A stretch of 56,936 nucleotides of DNA from Aeromicrobium phragmitis (GCF_003674095.1 NZ_RDBF01000015.1:1-56936), one strand, 5' to 3'; positions 41,001-48,422 are shown, counted from the first letter of the stretch. Program-made: numbers and translations. Notes: a model not told the origin generated them from the letters alone.

Positions 41001-41179
41001 GCCGAGCGGACGCCGATCCGCTGCAGCTGGCGATCTACCGGCTCGCGTGGGCCGAGATGCACGGCATCGAGCCGGAGCGAGTGACCGGCGCCTTCTACTA
41101 CGTCCGCCTCGACGAGGTGCGCCGCTTCGACGACCTGCCCGGGCGATCCGGCCTCGAGGAGCGACTCGGGCTACGGTGA
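38054..41179 (+). CDS. adnB: AdnB, helicase-nuclease subunit
   Basis: The 1041-residue partner of AdnA also has a UvrD-type motor. Walker A is AGAGSGKTAVMAARV, motif Ia GLTFTAKAAGELATRV, Walker B VVLLDEYQDTSVAQRDLL, then GDPAQGIYGWRGAASGN and LLTVHKSKGLEFDEVFV. The nuclease domain is C-terminal (about 890-1041), with ARFGTRLHAWIEARYG and the catalytic FEVVDWKTNRRADADPLQ. No Fe-S cysteine cluster is seen, unlike AdnA; this is the known division of the pair. Both motors and both nuclease sites look intact. The C-terminal codons contain the -10 element for nudC. Confidence 0.92.
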   Translation: MKLVRDPDHLREILGIPFSAEQMAAITADPHRPQAIIAGAGSGKTAVMAARVVWLVGHEEIDPARILGLTFTAKAAGELATRVRRSLDLIGDFSLEYGEPTISTYHAFAGMLISEHGLRLGVEPDLRVLADATRFQIAARVVRGYDGPLSHVSAWMPTTITDLLALDAQLSEHLVAPQRLREYDARIIAEVESVDKQLALHRDIADRARKRTELSRLVDAYRTAKLDAGVMDFSDQMSWGAQLAQLPEVGTALRERFEVVLLDEYQDTSVAQRDLLRALFAGQGISAVGDPAQGIYGWRGAASGNLAAFLDDFPAHDGGRGELHSLAVSRRCAPEIIDLAGVIAAEYYADPAVAKVVTPLQAAPENPPGEVSVALHQGVVEEIEALVELIAEAGERAREAGREQTWREIAVLVRATSENTEIVQALRRRGIPVEIVGLTGLLSQPEVLDVLAVLELLEDVTANPAMLRLLTGPRWRIGDRDLALLGKRAAHLGRIWRDDNDADDPAGRLQADLEQATAGTDPTEIVALAEAVEDPGDLPYSDAARERFAELATMLSRLRRHVHEPLLDLARRVVTELDLDVELATEQISSDNLTLLLDAIGDYAQFDRYASLSGLLAYLQAETEFNKGMELSAPSEADSVKLLTVHKSKGLEFDEVFVPFVSDGVFPDAKGRARWTTNASVLPVALRGDADFVPDIEEFTSAGDADFRARCKADALMEEIRLGYVAFTRARHRLHVSGHRWGRTQLKPRKVSRFLDDVRRWLGERGVEPLVWSPEPAEDEQNPHVDATTYAWPMPLHGMEPRRAFADDVRRHLGATEALPITVHPELMQIRAELDLLIEEASDAESSVVEVMLPPALSATSALALAEDETSFARALARPMPRRPSSAARFGTRLHAWIEARYGQQTLLDPGDLPGRADTEVLDDADLAALQKAFEAGPFAEREPVAIEAPFSLRLGGQQLIGRIDAVFATDDGFEVVDWKTNRRADADPLQLAIYRLAWAEMHGIEPERVTGAFYYVRLDEVRRFDDLPGRSGLEERLGLR
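41172..41177 (+). promoter_or_regulatory. -10 element (TACGGT) of nudC inside the end of adnB
   Basis: TACGGT lies 6 nt before the nudC GTG at 41184 and overlaps the last codons of adnB. Confidence 0.45.
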
Positions 41180-41183
41180 GCAG

Positions 41184-42032
41184 GTGGACTTCGCCTTCGA
41201 CCGCGCTCGGCACGACCGGCAGGGCAATCGCCGTCGCGACGACACCTGGAAGGACGATCCGAAGCTCAAGGTCCTCGTGGTGGGCGGCGAGCACGTCCCC
41301 ACCGTCGCCGGACCGGCCTTGCGCTGGATCACCCGTGACCAGGCGCCCGAGGGCACGTGGCTGCTGCTGGGAGAGTCCGGTGGGGTGACCCACGCGGCGG
41401 TCGTGGTCGACCGCGTCGCGGAGGACCTCGCCCCGACGAGCGTGCGCATCCTGGCGCCGCTGCTGAATCCCGATGAGTTGTCCCTGGCCATCCACGCGAT
41501 CGCGATGGCCCGCTGGTTGCGTTCGCATCGGTTCTGCGCGCGCTGCGGCACCGGCCTCGACGTGGCGGAATCGGGGCACCTGCTGACCTGTCCCGAGTGC
41601 AGTGCTCACCACTTCCCGCGCACCGACCCGGCGGTCATCATGCTCATCACCGACGAGCGGGACCGAGCGTTGCTGGCGCGCAACGCGGCGTGGCCGGAGG
41701 ACCGGTACTCGACGCTGGCCGGTTTCGTGGAGCCGGGCGAGGCGCTCGAGGACGCGGTCCGACGCGAGGTGCGCGAGGAAGTCGGTCTGCCGGTCGGTGA
41801 GGTCAGCTACGCGGGGAGCCAGCCGTGGCCGTTCCCGTCAAGCCTGATGCTCGGCTTCTTCGGCCGGGCCAGCAGCAGCGACATCGTCGTCGACGCGAAC
41901 GAGATCGCCCACGCCCGGTGGTTCACCCGCGACGAGCTGGCCACCGCGATCGAGGCCGAGGACATCATCCTGCCGCCGCCTCACGTCTCGATCTCGCGCT
42001 GGCTCATCGACCGCTGGGCGGAGCGTTCGTGA
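41184..42032 (+). CDS. nudC: NAD(H) diphosphatase / RNA-decapping Nudix hydrolase
   Basis: NudC cleaves NAD(H) to NMN(H) and AMP and removes NAD caps from RNA. The 282-residue protein has a zinc ribbon (HRFCARCGTGLDV with LLTCPECSAHHFPR, residues about 115-145), a perfect Nudix box GFVEPGEALEDAVRREVREE followed by VGL, and the diagnostic SQPWPFPSSLMLGFFG array just after it. It stands 4 nt after adnB but has its own TACGGT -10 element 6 nt before the GTG, which suggests separate leaderless expression. Its 3' 195 nt are overlapped by the convergent EamA-like frame. Confidence 0.94.
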   Translation: MDFAFDRARHDRQGNRRRDDTWKDDPKLKVLVVGGEHVPTVAGPALRWITRDQAPEGTWLLLGESGGVTHAAVVVDRVAEDLAPTSVRILAPLLNPDELSLAIHAIAMARWLRSHRFCARCGTGLDVAESGHLLTCPECSAHHFPRTDPAVIMLITDERDRALLARNAAWPEDRYSTLAGFVEPGEALEDAVRREVREEVGLPVGEVSYAGSQPWPFPSSLMLGFFGRASSSDIVVDANEIAHARWFTRDELATAIEAEDIILPPPHVSISRWLIDRWAERS

Positions 42033-42890
42033 ACTGAGGAGCACGCCGGCGATGATCACGGCAGCACCCACCAGTTCGGCCAACGCCACGGACTCGCCCA
42101 GCACCAGCCAGGCGCCTGTCATCCCGACGACCGGCACCAGCATGGAGAACGGAGCCACGCGGCCAGCGGGGTGGCGCATCATCAGCCACGTCCAGATGCC
42201 CGAACCGACGATGGTGCCGAGCACGATGGTGTAAGCGAGCCCGCCGGTCGCGACGAGCCCCTCGGGCGACGTGACCGTTCGCAGCGAGTGCCCGATGGCA
42301 TCCGGACCTTCGACGACGAGCGAGAGCGCCAGCATCGGCACCGGCGGCACCACCGACATCCACAACGCCAGGTGCAGCGGCTGCTGCGGCCGGGCCAGGC
42401 GGTTGCACAGGTTGCCGATCGCCCACCCGAGTGCACCCAGGAGGGTGAGCGCGAAGGGGGCGATGGCTGCGGTCTCAGCGCGATGCCACCCCACGATCGC
42501 CAGCCCACCGGACGCGACGACGACGCCGACGACGGCGTTCCGGCCGATCCGCTCGGCGAGGAAGAGGGCCCCGAGGACGACCGTGAAGGGCGCTGACGCT
42601 TGCAGGACGAGTGAGGCCAGGCCGGCAGGCATCCCGATCGACATCCCCCAGTACAGGAAGAGGAACTGCAGCGTCCCGAACCCGAGGCCGTAACCCACGA
42701 GCCAACGCCACGGCACGCGCGGCCGGGGCACGAGCAGCATCGTGGGCACGGCGATCAGCGCGAACCGCAGCGCGACGAGGAAGAACGGCGGGAAATGGGC
42801 CAGTGAGGCATCGATCGCCAGGAAGTTCATGCCCCACAGCACGGCGACCAGTGCGGCGAGGAGTCGATGGGAGACGGGCACGACGACCAT
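41838..42890 (-). CDS. EamA/DMT-family transporter with a C-terminal extension antisense to nudC
   Basis: The first ~290 residues are a ten-helix EamA transporter with two repeats (LLAALVAVLWGMNFLAIDAS and GALGWAIGNLCNRLARPQQP mark them), ending at VGAAVIIAGVLLSSR. The frame then continues about 60 residues that are Asp/Arg-rich and antisense to the last 195 nt of nudC. These do not look like a transporter tail and are probably the result of a lost stop codon. The ATG at 42890 is preferred to TTG 42917. It is divergent from the LysR gene, a common exporter/regulator pairing; the substrate is unknown. Confidence 0.82.
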   Translation of the reverse strand: MVVVPVSHRLLAALVAVLWGMNFLAIDASLAHFPPFFLVALRFALIAVPTMLLVPRPRVPWRWLVGYGLGFGTLQFLFLYWGMSIGMPAGLASLVLQASAPFTVVLGALFLAERIGRNAVVGVVVASGGLAIVGWHRAETAAIAPFALTLLGALGWAIGNLCNRLARPQQPLHLALWMSVVPPVPMLALSLVVEGPDAIGHSLRTVTSPEGLVATGGLAYTIVLGTIVGSGIWTWLMMRHPAGRVAPFSMLVPVVGMTGAWLVLGESVALAELVGAAVIIAGVLLSSRTLRPAVDEPARDRDVRRRQDDVLGLDRGGQLVAGEPPGVGDLVRVDDDVAAAGPAEEAEHQA

Positions 42891-42939
42891 GGTTTCGCCC
42901 GCGGCTGTGAAGGACAAGCGCGATTCACTGCAGGGGTCG

Positions 42940-42956
42940 ATGTAGGTTCCCTACAT
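42940..42956 (+). promoter_or_regulatory. LysR operator palindrome overlapping -10 and start codon
   Basis: ATGTAGG-TTC-CCTACAT is a perfect 17-bp dyad. It contains the TAGGTT -10 (42943-42948) and ends in the first two bases of the lysR ATG at 42955, 6 nt after the -10. A protein bound here would block lysR transcription and lies 50 nt from the divergent EamA start. Confidence 0.7.
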
Positions 42957-43866
42957 GGAATTACGTCATCTGGAACTGCTGCGGGAGCTGGCCGACCGAG
43001 GCTCGGTGGCGGCCGTCGCGGCGGCGACGCATCGCACCCCGTCGGCCGTCTCCCAGCAGTTGCGTACGGCTCAGCGGCAGCTCGGGGTGCCGCTCACCGA
43101 GCCCTCGGGGCGCGGCCTGCGGTTGACGGAGGCGGGCGCGGTGCTGGCGCAGGGCGGGGTCGAGGTGCTCGCCGCGCTGGAACGCGTTCAGGCGCAGTGG
43201 GACGCGTTCCGGGAGGCGCCGATGGGCCGGGTCCGACTGGCGACGCTGCCGAGCGCGGGTACCTTCCTGCTCGCCGTGACGCAGCGCCGCCTCGCGGCGA
43301 CCGGAATCGAACTGGTGCTGAGCGATTACGACGTCGCCGAAGCCGATTTCGCCGATCTGACGGCGGACAACGACATCGTCATCGGACACAGCGTCCGAGG
43401 TCCCCGGCCGGCCGGGACCGAGGGCCTGAACGTCCTGCCGTTGGCCCGGGAACCGCTCGACGTGGCGATGGCGGCCGCCCATCCGCTGGCCTCACGGTCG
43501 ACGCTGACGGCGCACGACCTGGTCGAGCATGAGTGGATCGGGGTGCCCTACGGCTATCCGTTCGACACCGTGCTTGCGGCGATCGAACGGGTCACCGGAC
43601 GTGATCTGTCGGTCCGCCAGCGCCTGCGTGACAACCGGCTCATCGAGTCCTTGGTCGCGTCCAGTGATCTGCTGGCGATCTTGCCCCGGTTCACCACCCC
43701 GGCCGACGCGGGACTGGTGCTCCGGGAGGTTGGCGATATCGACACCGGTCGTCACGTCACCGCGATCATGCGTCCGGACCGGGCCGAGCGGCGCGCGGTG
43801 CGGGTGGTCCTGGAGCACCTCCGGGCGGTCGGGCAGGCGGCGCTCAGCGGCCCAGCTTCTCCTTGA
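42955..43866 (+). CDS. LysR-family transcriptional regulator
   Basis: The 303-residue regulator opens MELRHLELLRELADRGSVAA with the winged helix-turn-helix AAATHRTPSAVSQQLRTAQR. A type 2 periplasmic-binding-like effector domain (about 90-295) follows, with GRVRLATLPSAGTFLLAV and EHEWIGVPYGYPFDTVLAAI. LysR proteins usually control a divergent gene, here the EamA transporter, in response to a ligand the transporter exports. The ATG sits in a perfect palindrome with a -10 element 6 nt upstream, so the mRNA is probably leaderless and autorepressed. The 3' end overlaps the convergent mycoredoxin gene by 23 nt. Confidence 0.9.
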   Translation: MELRHLELLRELADRGSVAAVAAATHRTPSAVSQQLRTAQRQLGVPLTEPSGRGLRLTEAGAVLAQGGVEVLAALERVQAQWDAFREAPMGRVRLATLPSAGTFLLAVTQRRLAATGIELVLSDYDVAEADFADLTADNDIVIGHSVRGPRPAGTEGLNVLPLAREPLDVAMAAAHPLASRSTLTAHDLVEHEWIGVPYGYPFDTVLAAIERVTGRDLSVRQRLRDNRLIESLVASSDLLAILPRFTTPADAGLVLREVGDIDTGRHVTAIMRPDRAERRAVRVVLEHLRAVGQAALSGPASP

Positions 43867-44086
43867 CCTGGGCGACGGACGGGTTGGTCAGGGTGGACCC
43901 GTCCTCGAACAGCAGCGTGGGGACGGTCTGGTTGCCACCGTTGGCCTGCTCGACGACGAGCGCGGAGTCCGGGTCCTTCTCGATGTCGACCTCGGTGAAC
44001 GCGATCCCCTCGCGCTCGAGCTGGCCCTTGAGCCGATGGCAATAGCCACACCACGGGGTCGAGAAGAGCGTGAATGCTGCCGCCAC
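43844..44086 (-). CDS. mrx1: Mycoredoxin (glutaredoxin-like protein, Mrx1 type)
   Basis: The ~80-residue thioredoxin-fold protein has the redox site STPWCGYCHRLKGQL, a cis-proline loop GGNQTVPTLLFEDG and ends LTNPSVAQVKEKLG. This matches actinobacterial mycoredoxin, which reduces mycothiol mixed disulfides. GGAGG at 44095-44099 lies about 8 nt before a GTG at 44086, which I prefer. A GTG at 44095, nine nt upstream, overlaps that site and would add Thr-Thr-Val. It is divergent from uvrD2, as in M. tuberculosis. Confidence 0.9.
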   Translation of the reverse strand: MAAAFTLFSTPWCGYCHRLKGQLEREGIAFTEVDIEKDPDSALVVEQANGGNQTVPTLLFEDGSTLTNPSVAQVKEKLGR

Positions 44087-44098
44087 CGTTGTCACCTC

Positions 44099-44119
44099 CG
44101 ACGTCTAACCTGGACGTCG
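44099..44119. promoter_or_regulatory. Palindrome with -10 element in the mrx1-uvrD2 divergent region
   Basis: CGACGTC-TAACCTG-GACGTCG is a 7+7+7 dyad. TAACCT at 44106-44111 is a plausible -10 for uvrD2, followed by AAGGAG at 44141-44146. A shared operator for the two divergent redox/repair genes is possible. It is not the LexA consensus. Confidence 0.45.
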
Positions 44120-44153
44120 TCCATCCTTCCACGACTGCTCAAGGAGTCGCCGC

Positions 44154-46199
44154 GTGCCCGACGCCGAGGACCTGCTGGCCGGACTCGATCCCGAGCAGCG
44201 TCAGGTGGCGCAGGCCCTGCGCGGACCGGTCTGCGTCATCGCGGGTGCCGGAACCGGCAAGACCCGTGCCATCACGCACCGCATCGCCTACGGCGTCGCC
44301 ACCGGTGTGTACAAGCCCACTGAGGTTCTCGCGGTCACCTTCACGACCCGTGCGGCGGGGGAGATGCGCACCCGGCTCGCCCAGTTGGGCGCCGGGGGCG
44401 TGCAGGCGCGCACCTTCCACTCGGCGGCGCTGCGGCAGGCGCGATACTTCTGGCCCCGCGTCTACGGCACCGAGTTCCCCGAGATCATCGCATCCAAGTT
44501 CGGTCTCGTCGCCGAGGCCGCCAAGCGGGTGGGCGTTCCCACCGACACCGCCCTGATCCGCGACCTGTCCGCCGAGGTCGAGTGGTCCAAGGTCTCCACC
44601 ATCCGCCCCGAGGACTATGCGCGGGAGGCGCCCCAGCGGCGCCGTCAGGTCGCCGACCTCGACCACGGCACCACCGGCGCCATCCTGCGCGCCTACGAGG
44701 ACGTCAAGCACGAGCGCGGCCGGATCGACATGGAGGACATCCTGCTCGTCACGGCGGCGATCCTGGCCGACGACGAGCGCGTCGCCGCGGAGGTGCGCCG
44801 TCAGTACCGCTGGTTCGTCGTGGACGAGTACCAGGACGTCAACCCCCTGCAGGCCACCCTCCTCGACCTGTGGCTGGGCGGGCGCGACGACCTGTGCGTC
44901 GTCGGCGATCCGCGTCAGACGATCTACTCGTTCGCCGGCGCGTCACCGCGGATCCTCGCCGGCTTCGGTCGCAAGTTCACGGACGCCGAGCGGTACGAGC
45001 TCGTGCGCAACTACCGGTCGACCCCGCAGATCGTCGCGGCCGCCAACGCGGTCTTCGGTCCGCGCGGCGGCGACGGCGTCCAGCTCCGGTCGCAGCAGGA
45101 GCCGGGCAACCCGGTGTCCTACCAGGGGTATCCCGATGAGACGGCCGAGGCCAACGCGGTCGCCAACGAGATCGCTCTGCTCCACCGTCGCGGCACGCCG
45201 TACAAGCAGATCGCCGTGCTGTTCCGGATCAACGCCCAGTCCGAGGCGTTCGAGGAGGCGCTGGGCCAGCACGGCATCCCCTTCGTGTTGCGCGGCGTCG
45301 AGGGCTTCTTCCAGCGCGCCGAGGTGCGTCAGGCCGTCACGCTGCTCCGCGGCGCGGCGCGAGCCGGCGAGGGCGCCGGCGATCTCGTCGCCGACGTGCG
45401 CGCCGTCTTGTCGACGATGAATCACACCGAGGAGCCGCCGAGTGGTTCCGGCGCGGTGCGGGATCGCTGGGAGTCGTTGCATGCGATCGTCACAATGGCC
45501 GGCGACCTCGCCGCCGAGCAGCCGGACGCCGATCTCACGGCGCTCGTCGCCGACCTTGACCGCCGTGCCCAGCAGGCGCACGCGCCCACCGCGGACGGCG
45601 TCACGCTGGCCACGCTCCACGCCGCCAAGGGTCTGGAGTGGGACGCCGTGTTCTGCGTCGGCATGCACGAGGGCATGATGCCGAGCGTCCACGCCGACAC
45701 CCCGGCCGCGGTGGAGGAAGAGCGGCGGCTGTTCTACGTCGGCGTCACCCGGGCCCGGCACGATCTGGTCATCAGCTGGTCGGCCACTCGACATCCCGGT
45801 GGCCGCGGCAATCGACCGCCGACGCGCTTTCTCGATGCCCTCCTGCCGGCTCAGCACGAGGCCCGCCACCCCGTGCGTTCCCCCCGCCAGCGCAAGGTCG
45901 CCCTGTGCCGGGTGTGCCGTAAGCCGCTGGCCGCGGCCGACCGCGCGCGGGGACGCTGTGCGGACTGCCCCTCCACCTACGACGAGGCGTTGTTCGAGGC
46001 GTTGCGGACGTGGCGCAAGGAGATCTCCAGCGAGCAGTCGGTGCCGGCCTATGTCGTGTTCACCGACGCGACGCTGCAGGCGATCGCCGAGGTCAAGCCC
46101 ACGAGCGTGCAGCAGTTGGCGGGCATCCGCGGAGTCGGACAGGCCAAGCTGGAGCGTTACGGCGACGCGGTGTTGGCGGTCGTCACCGAGCACGCCTAG
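44154..46199 (+). CDS. uvrD2: UvrD2, SF1 DNA helicase with zinc finger and HRDC domain
   Basis: The 681-residue helicase has motif I GAGTGKTRAITHRI, AVTFTTRAAGEMRTRL, the DEXQ box VDEYQDVNPLQATLL, GDPRQTIYSFAGAS, LVRNYRSTPQIV and LATLHAAKGLEWDAVFC. The C-terminal part has the UvrD2-specific four-cysteine motif CRVCRKPLAAADRARGRCADC-type (residues about 585-606) and an HRDC domain (about 610-681, EALRTWRKEISSEQSVPAY). The M. tuberculosis homologue is essential for growth. AAGGAG precedes the GTG by 7 nt. The stop TAG lies in the palindromic CTAG shared with the convergent ABC1-kinase stop. Confidence 0.93.
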   Translation: MPDAEDLLAGLDPEQRQVAQALRGPVCVIAGAGTGKTRAITHRIAYGVATGVYKPTEVLAVTFTTRAAGEMRTRLAQLGAGGVQARTFHSAALRQARYFWPRVYGTEFPEIIASKFGLVAEAAKRVGVPTDTALIRDLSAEVEWSKVSTIRPEDYAREAPQRRRQVADLDHGTTGAILRAYEDVKHERGRIDMEDILLVTAAILADDERVAAEVRRQYRWFVVDEYQDVNPLQATLLDLWLGGRDDLCVVGDPRQTIYSFAGASPRILAGFGRKFTDAERYELVRNYRSTPQIVAAANAVFGPRGGDGVQLRSQQEPGNPVSYQGYPDETAEANAVANEIALLHRRGTPYKQIAVLFRINAQSEAFEEALGQHGIPFVLRGVEGFFQRAEVRQAVTLLRGAARAGEGAGDLVADVRAVLSTMNHTEEPPSGSGAVRDRWESLHAIVTMAGDLAAEQPDADLTALVADLDRRAQQAHAPTADGVTLATLHAAKGLEWDAVFCVGMHEGMMPSVHADTPAAVEEERRLFYVGVTRARHDLVISWSATRHPGGRGNRPPTRFLDALLPAQHEARHPVRSPRQRKVALCRVCRKPLAAADRARGRCADCPSTYDEALFEALRTWRKEISSEQSVPAYVVFTDATLQAIAEVKPTSVQQLAGIRGVGQAKLERYGDAVLAVVTEHA

Positions 46200-47545
46200 T
46201 CGGCGAAACCGGGCAGCGACTCGGAGAGGATCTCGCGGAACGGCGCCGTCGCGCCGAGCTGGCACAGGATGCCGACGCCGCCCATCCAGACACGGTGGAT
46301 GAGCAGGTACTCGCGGGGGATGTTGAGCTGGCGGGCCGTGCCGAACCCCTCGGCGTCGAGGCGGCTGAGCCGCTGTCCCTGCGAGCGCAGCCAGGCGCGG
46401 CTGAAGGTGAAGGTCTCCGCCCGAGCCGGCTCGATGAGCGGGGCGAGATAGCGCTCCATGACCTCGGGATCGAGCGACTCGCCGCGCAGGAAGCCCTCCT
46501 CGCGGAGCCCGGCCACGACGGCCTCGTAGTCGCCGTCGACGGCGGCGCGCACCAGCCGGCCGATGACGTCGGGGAGTCCGTTCGGGAGCCGGGCGACGGC
46601 GCCGTAATCGACGACGCCGAGACGGCCGTCGTCGAGAATCCGGAAGTTGCCGGGGTGGGGATCGGCGTGCAGGAGTCCGACCCGGGAGGGACCGGCGAAG
46701 AGGAACCGCACGAAGGCCTCACCCAGACGGTCGCGATCCTCCTGGGACCCGTGATCGATGATGTCGGCGAGCGATCCCGAACTGTCCATCCAGGTGGAGA
46801 CGAGGGCGTGCTCGGTATGGACCACGGGCATCGGCACGACGACGTACGGGTCGTCGGCGAACTCCTCGGCGAAGGCACGCTGCGCCTCCTCCTCGAGCCC
46901 GTAGTCGAGTTCCTCGGCGACCCGTTCGCGCAGTTCGGCGACCAGCGACTTCACGTCCATGCCCGGGGCGAGGACGGCGAACAGCTTGGCGATCCGGGAG
47001 ATCTGCTTGAGGTCCGACAGCAGGGCGTCGCCCGCGCCTGGATATTGGAGTTTGACCGCGACCTCGGTCTCGTCGCCGCTGTCCGGGTGGCGGTACGTCG
47101 CCCGGTGGACCTGGCCGATCGACGCGGCCGCGGCGGGATGGTCGTCGAACTGCGGGAAGCGGCGGTGCCAGTCGGTGCCGAACTCGGCCGTCATGACCCG
47201 GTGGACGGTCGAGGTCGGCATCGGGGGCGCGGCGTCCTGCAACTTGGTGAGGGCATCGCGGTACGGGCCGGCGAGCTCGTCGGGCAGCGCCGCCTCGAAG
47301 ACGCTGAGTGCCTGCCCGAACTTCATGGCTCCGCCCTTGAGCTGGCCGAGCACGCTGAAGATCTGGTCGGCGGTGCGGCGCTGGACGTCGGTGAGCACGA
47401 CTTGGGCGGGCGCGCCCACCATGCGCTTGCCGATTCCCCACGTGGTGCGGGCGGCGAAGGAGGCGGGAAGGCTCGCGAGTCGGGCGCCTCGCGCGAAGGC
47501 GCTGCCCGTCAGCGGGCGTTCGTCGTCCTTCTCGCGTCCGGCCAC
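46196..47545 (-). CDS. ABC1/UbiB-family atypical kinase (Rv3197-like)
   Basis: The 449-residue protein has all UbiB-type landmarks: the KxGQ motif MKFGQALSVFEAALPDEL, the alanine-rich loop AAASIGQVHRATY, the catalytic-lysine strand EVAVKLQYPG, LHADPHPGNFRI and the metal motif GVVDYGAVARL. Mycobacterial Rv3197, which it resembles, has been reported as an ATPase linked to macrolide tolerance. The GTG at 47545 is favoured because TATCCT lies 6 nt before it; a TTG at 47572 is the alternative. No whiB7 gene is present beside uvrD2, unlike mycobacteria. Confidence 0.9.
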   Translation of the reverse strand: MAGREKDDERPLTGSAFARGARLASLPASFAARTTWGIGKRMVGAPAQVVLTDVQRRTADQIFSVLGQLKGGAMKFGQALSVFEAALPDELAGPYRDALTKLQDAAPPMPTSTVHRVMTAEFGTDWHRRFPQFDDHPAAAASIGQVHRATYRHPDSGDETEVAVKLQYPGAGDALLSDLKQISRIAKLFAVLAPGMDVKSLVAELRERVAEELDYGLEEEAQRAFAEEFADDPYVVVPMPVVHTEHALVSTWMDSSGSLADIIDHGSQEDRDRLGEAFVRFLFAGPSRVGLLHADPHPGNFRILDDGRLGVVDYGAVARLPNGLPDVIGRLVRAAVDGDYEAVVAGLREEGFLRGESLDPEVMERYLAPLIEPARAETFTFSRAWLRSQGQRLSRLDAEGFGTARQLNIPREYLLIHRVWMGGVGILCQLGATAPFREILSESLPGFAD

Positions 47546-47551
47546 GTCATC

Positions 47552-47557
47552 AGGATA
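47552..47557 (-). promoter_or_regulatory. -10 element (TATCCT) of the ABC1-kinase gene
   Basis: TATCCT on the minus strand lies 6 nt before the GTG at 47545. Confidence 0.4.
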
Positions 47558-47584
47558 GGGGCGGCGGTCCAATGTGCGGCGGTT

Positions 47585-48361
47585 TCAGGCGGCGAGGAGA
47601 TGACACCCGCAGCGATGCTGAAAGCCGACCGTCGACTCGAGCCGAGGGGCTTGCCCGAACAACACCGATCGGCCGACGAGCCGCGGCGGAGTGTCGATGC
47701 GGAGTTCTTCCACGGCGCGTGCGGCTTCGGCAGCGGCGAGGCCGACGGCCGACGCGCCGGCACCCACGCGAGCCGGGCGTGACCTGCCGAACTGGGGGAC
47801 GAGCGCGAGCCAGTGCGGGTCGCCGGCGGACTGTTGCAGGTCGAAACAATCCAGGCACGGGGTGTGGCCGGGGAAGACCAACGGCCCGACCCGGACCCGG
47901 TCGTCGATCAGGACGACGGGCAGATGTGCGATCCGGTGGTCGCGCATGGCTTGGAAGGCCGCGCGAGCCGGCTCGCCGACGGTCACGGTGACGACCAGGG
48001 CCTGAGGACACTCCTCGAAGACGGCATCCTCGGCCGCGAGGGCGCGGAACACGTCGGCGAACCGCGCTCCGCCGGCGTCGTGGCGCAGATCGACCCGCGG
48101 CCGGCGACCGCCGACCGGCGCGACGACGAGCGCACCGCGCGCCAGGAGTTCGGCGACGAGTGCGGCCCCGCGGGACGATCCGGCGCGGACGGCGATCTGG
48201 GCGAGCTCGTCGGCCGTGCGCACGCCGTCGGCGTGGCGAAGGACCGCCGCACTTCCGGGTTCGTCGCGCACGACCACGGCGGGAGTCGTGCCGACCTGGA
48301 GATGGCGGGCATCGCGCCGCAACACCACGGCGCCGGGACGAAGCACAGGACGGACGGCCAT
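47585..48361 (-). CDS. Ocin-ThiF / TOMM leader-peptide-binding-like protein (Rv3196-like), orphan
   Basis: The 258-residue protein resembles the N-terminal part of bacteriocin cyclodehydratase C proteins (TIGR03882-like). An RRE-like N-terminal segment (LRPGAVVLRRDARHLQVGTT, VRTADELAQIAVRAG) is followed by a degraded E1-like core (VFEECPQALVVTVTVGEP, HLPVVLIDDRVRVGPLV) with a zinc-type PCLDCFDL and a closing HRCGCHLLAA. No YcaO enzyme, precursor peptide or transporter is adjacent, so it is not part of a visible thiazole/oxazole cluster. A CACGAT hexamer 6 nt before the ATG is a weak -10. Its role is unknown. Confidence 0.72.
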   Translation of the reverse strand: MAVRPVLRPGAVVLRRDARHLQVGTTPAVVVRDEPGSAAVLRHADGVRTADELAQIAVRAGSSRGAALVAELLARGALVVAPVGGRRPRVDLRHDAGGARFADVFRALAAEDAVFEECPQALVVTVTVGEPARAAFQAMRDHRIAHLPVVLIDDRVRVGPLVFPGHTPCLDCFDLQQSAGDPHWLALVPQFGRSRPARVGAGASAVGLAAAEAARAVEELRIDTPPRLVGRSVLFGQAPRLESTVGFQHRCGCHLLAA

Positions 48362-48367
48362 GGCCTC

Positions 48368-48373
48368 ATCGTG
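48368..48373 (-). promoter_or_regulatory. Weak -10 (CACGAT) of the TOMM-like gene
   Basis: CACGAT on the minus strand lies 6 nt before the ATG at 48361. Confidence 0.3.
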
Positions 48374-48422
48374 CCGCGGCCGGCCGTGCCGCCGCGGTCG
48401 TCGTCCACAGCCGCGGGAGGTG

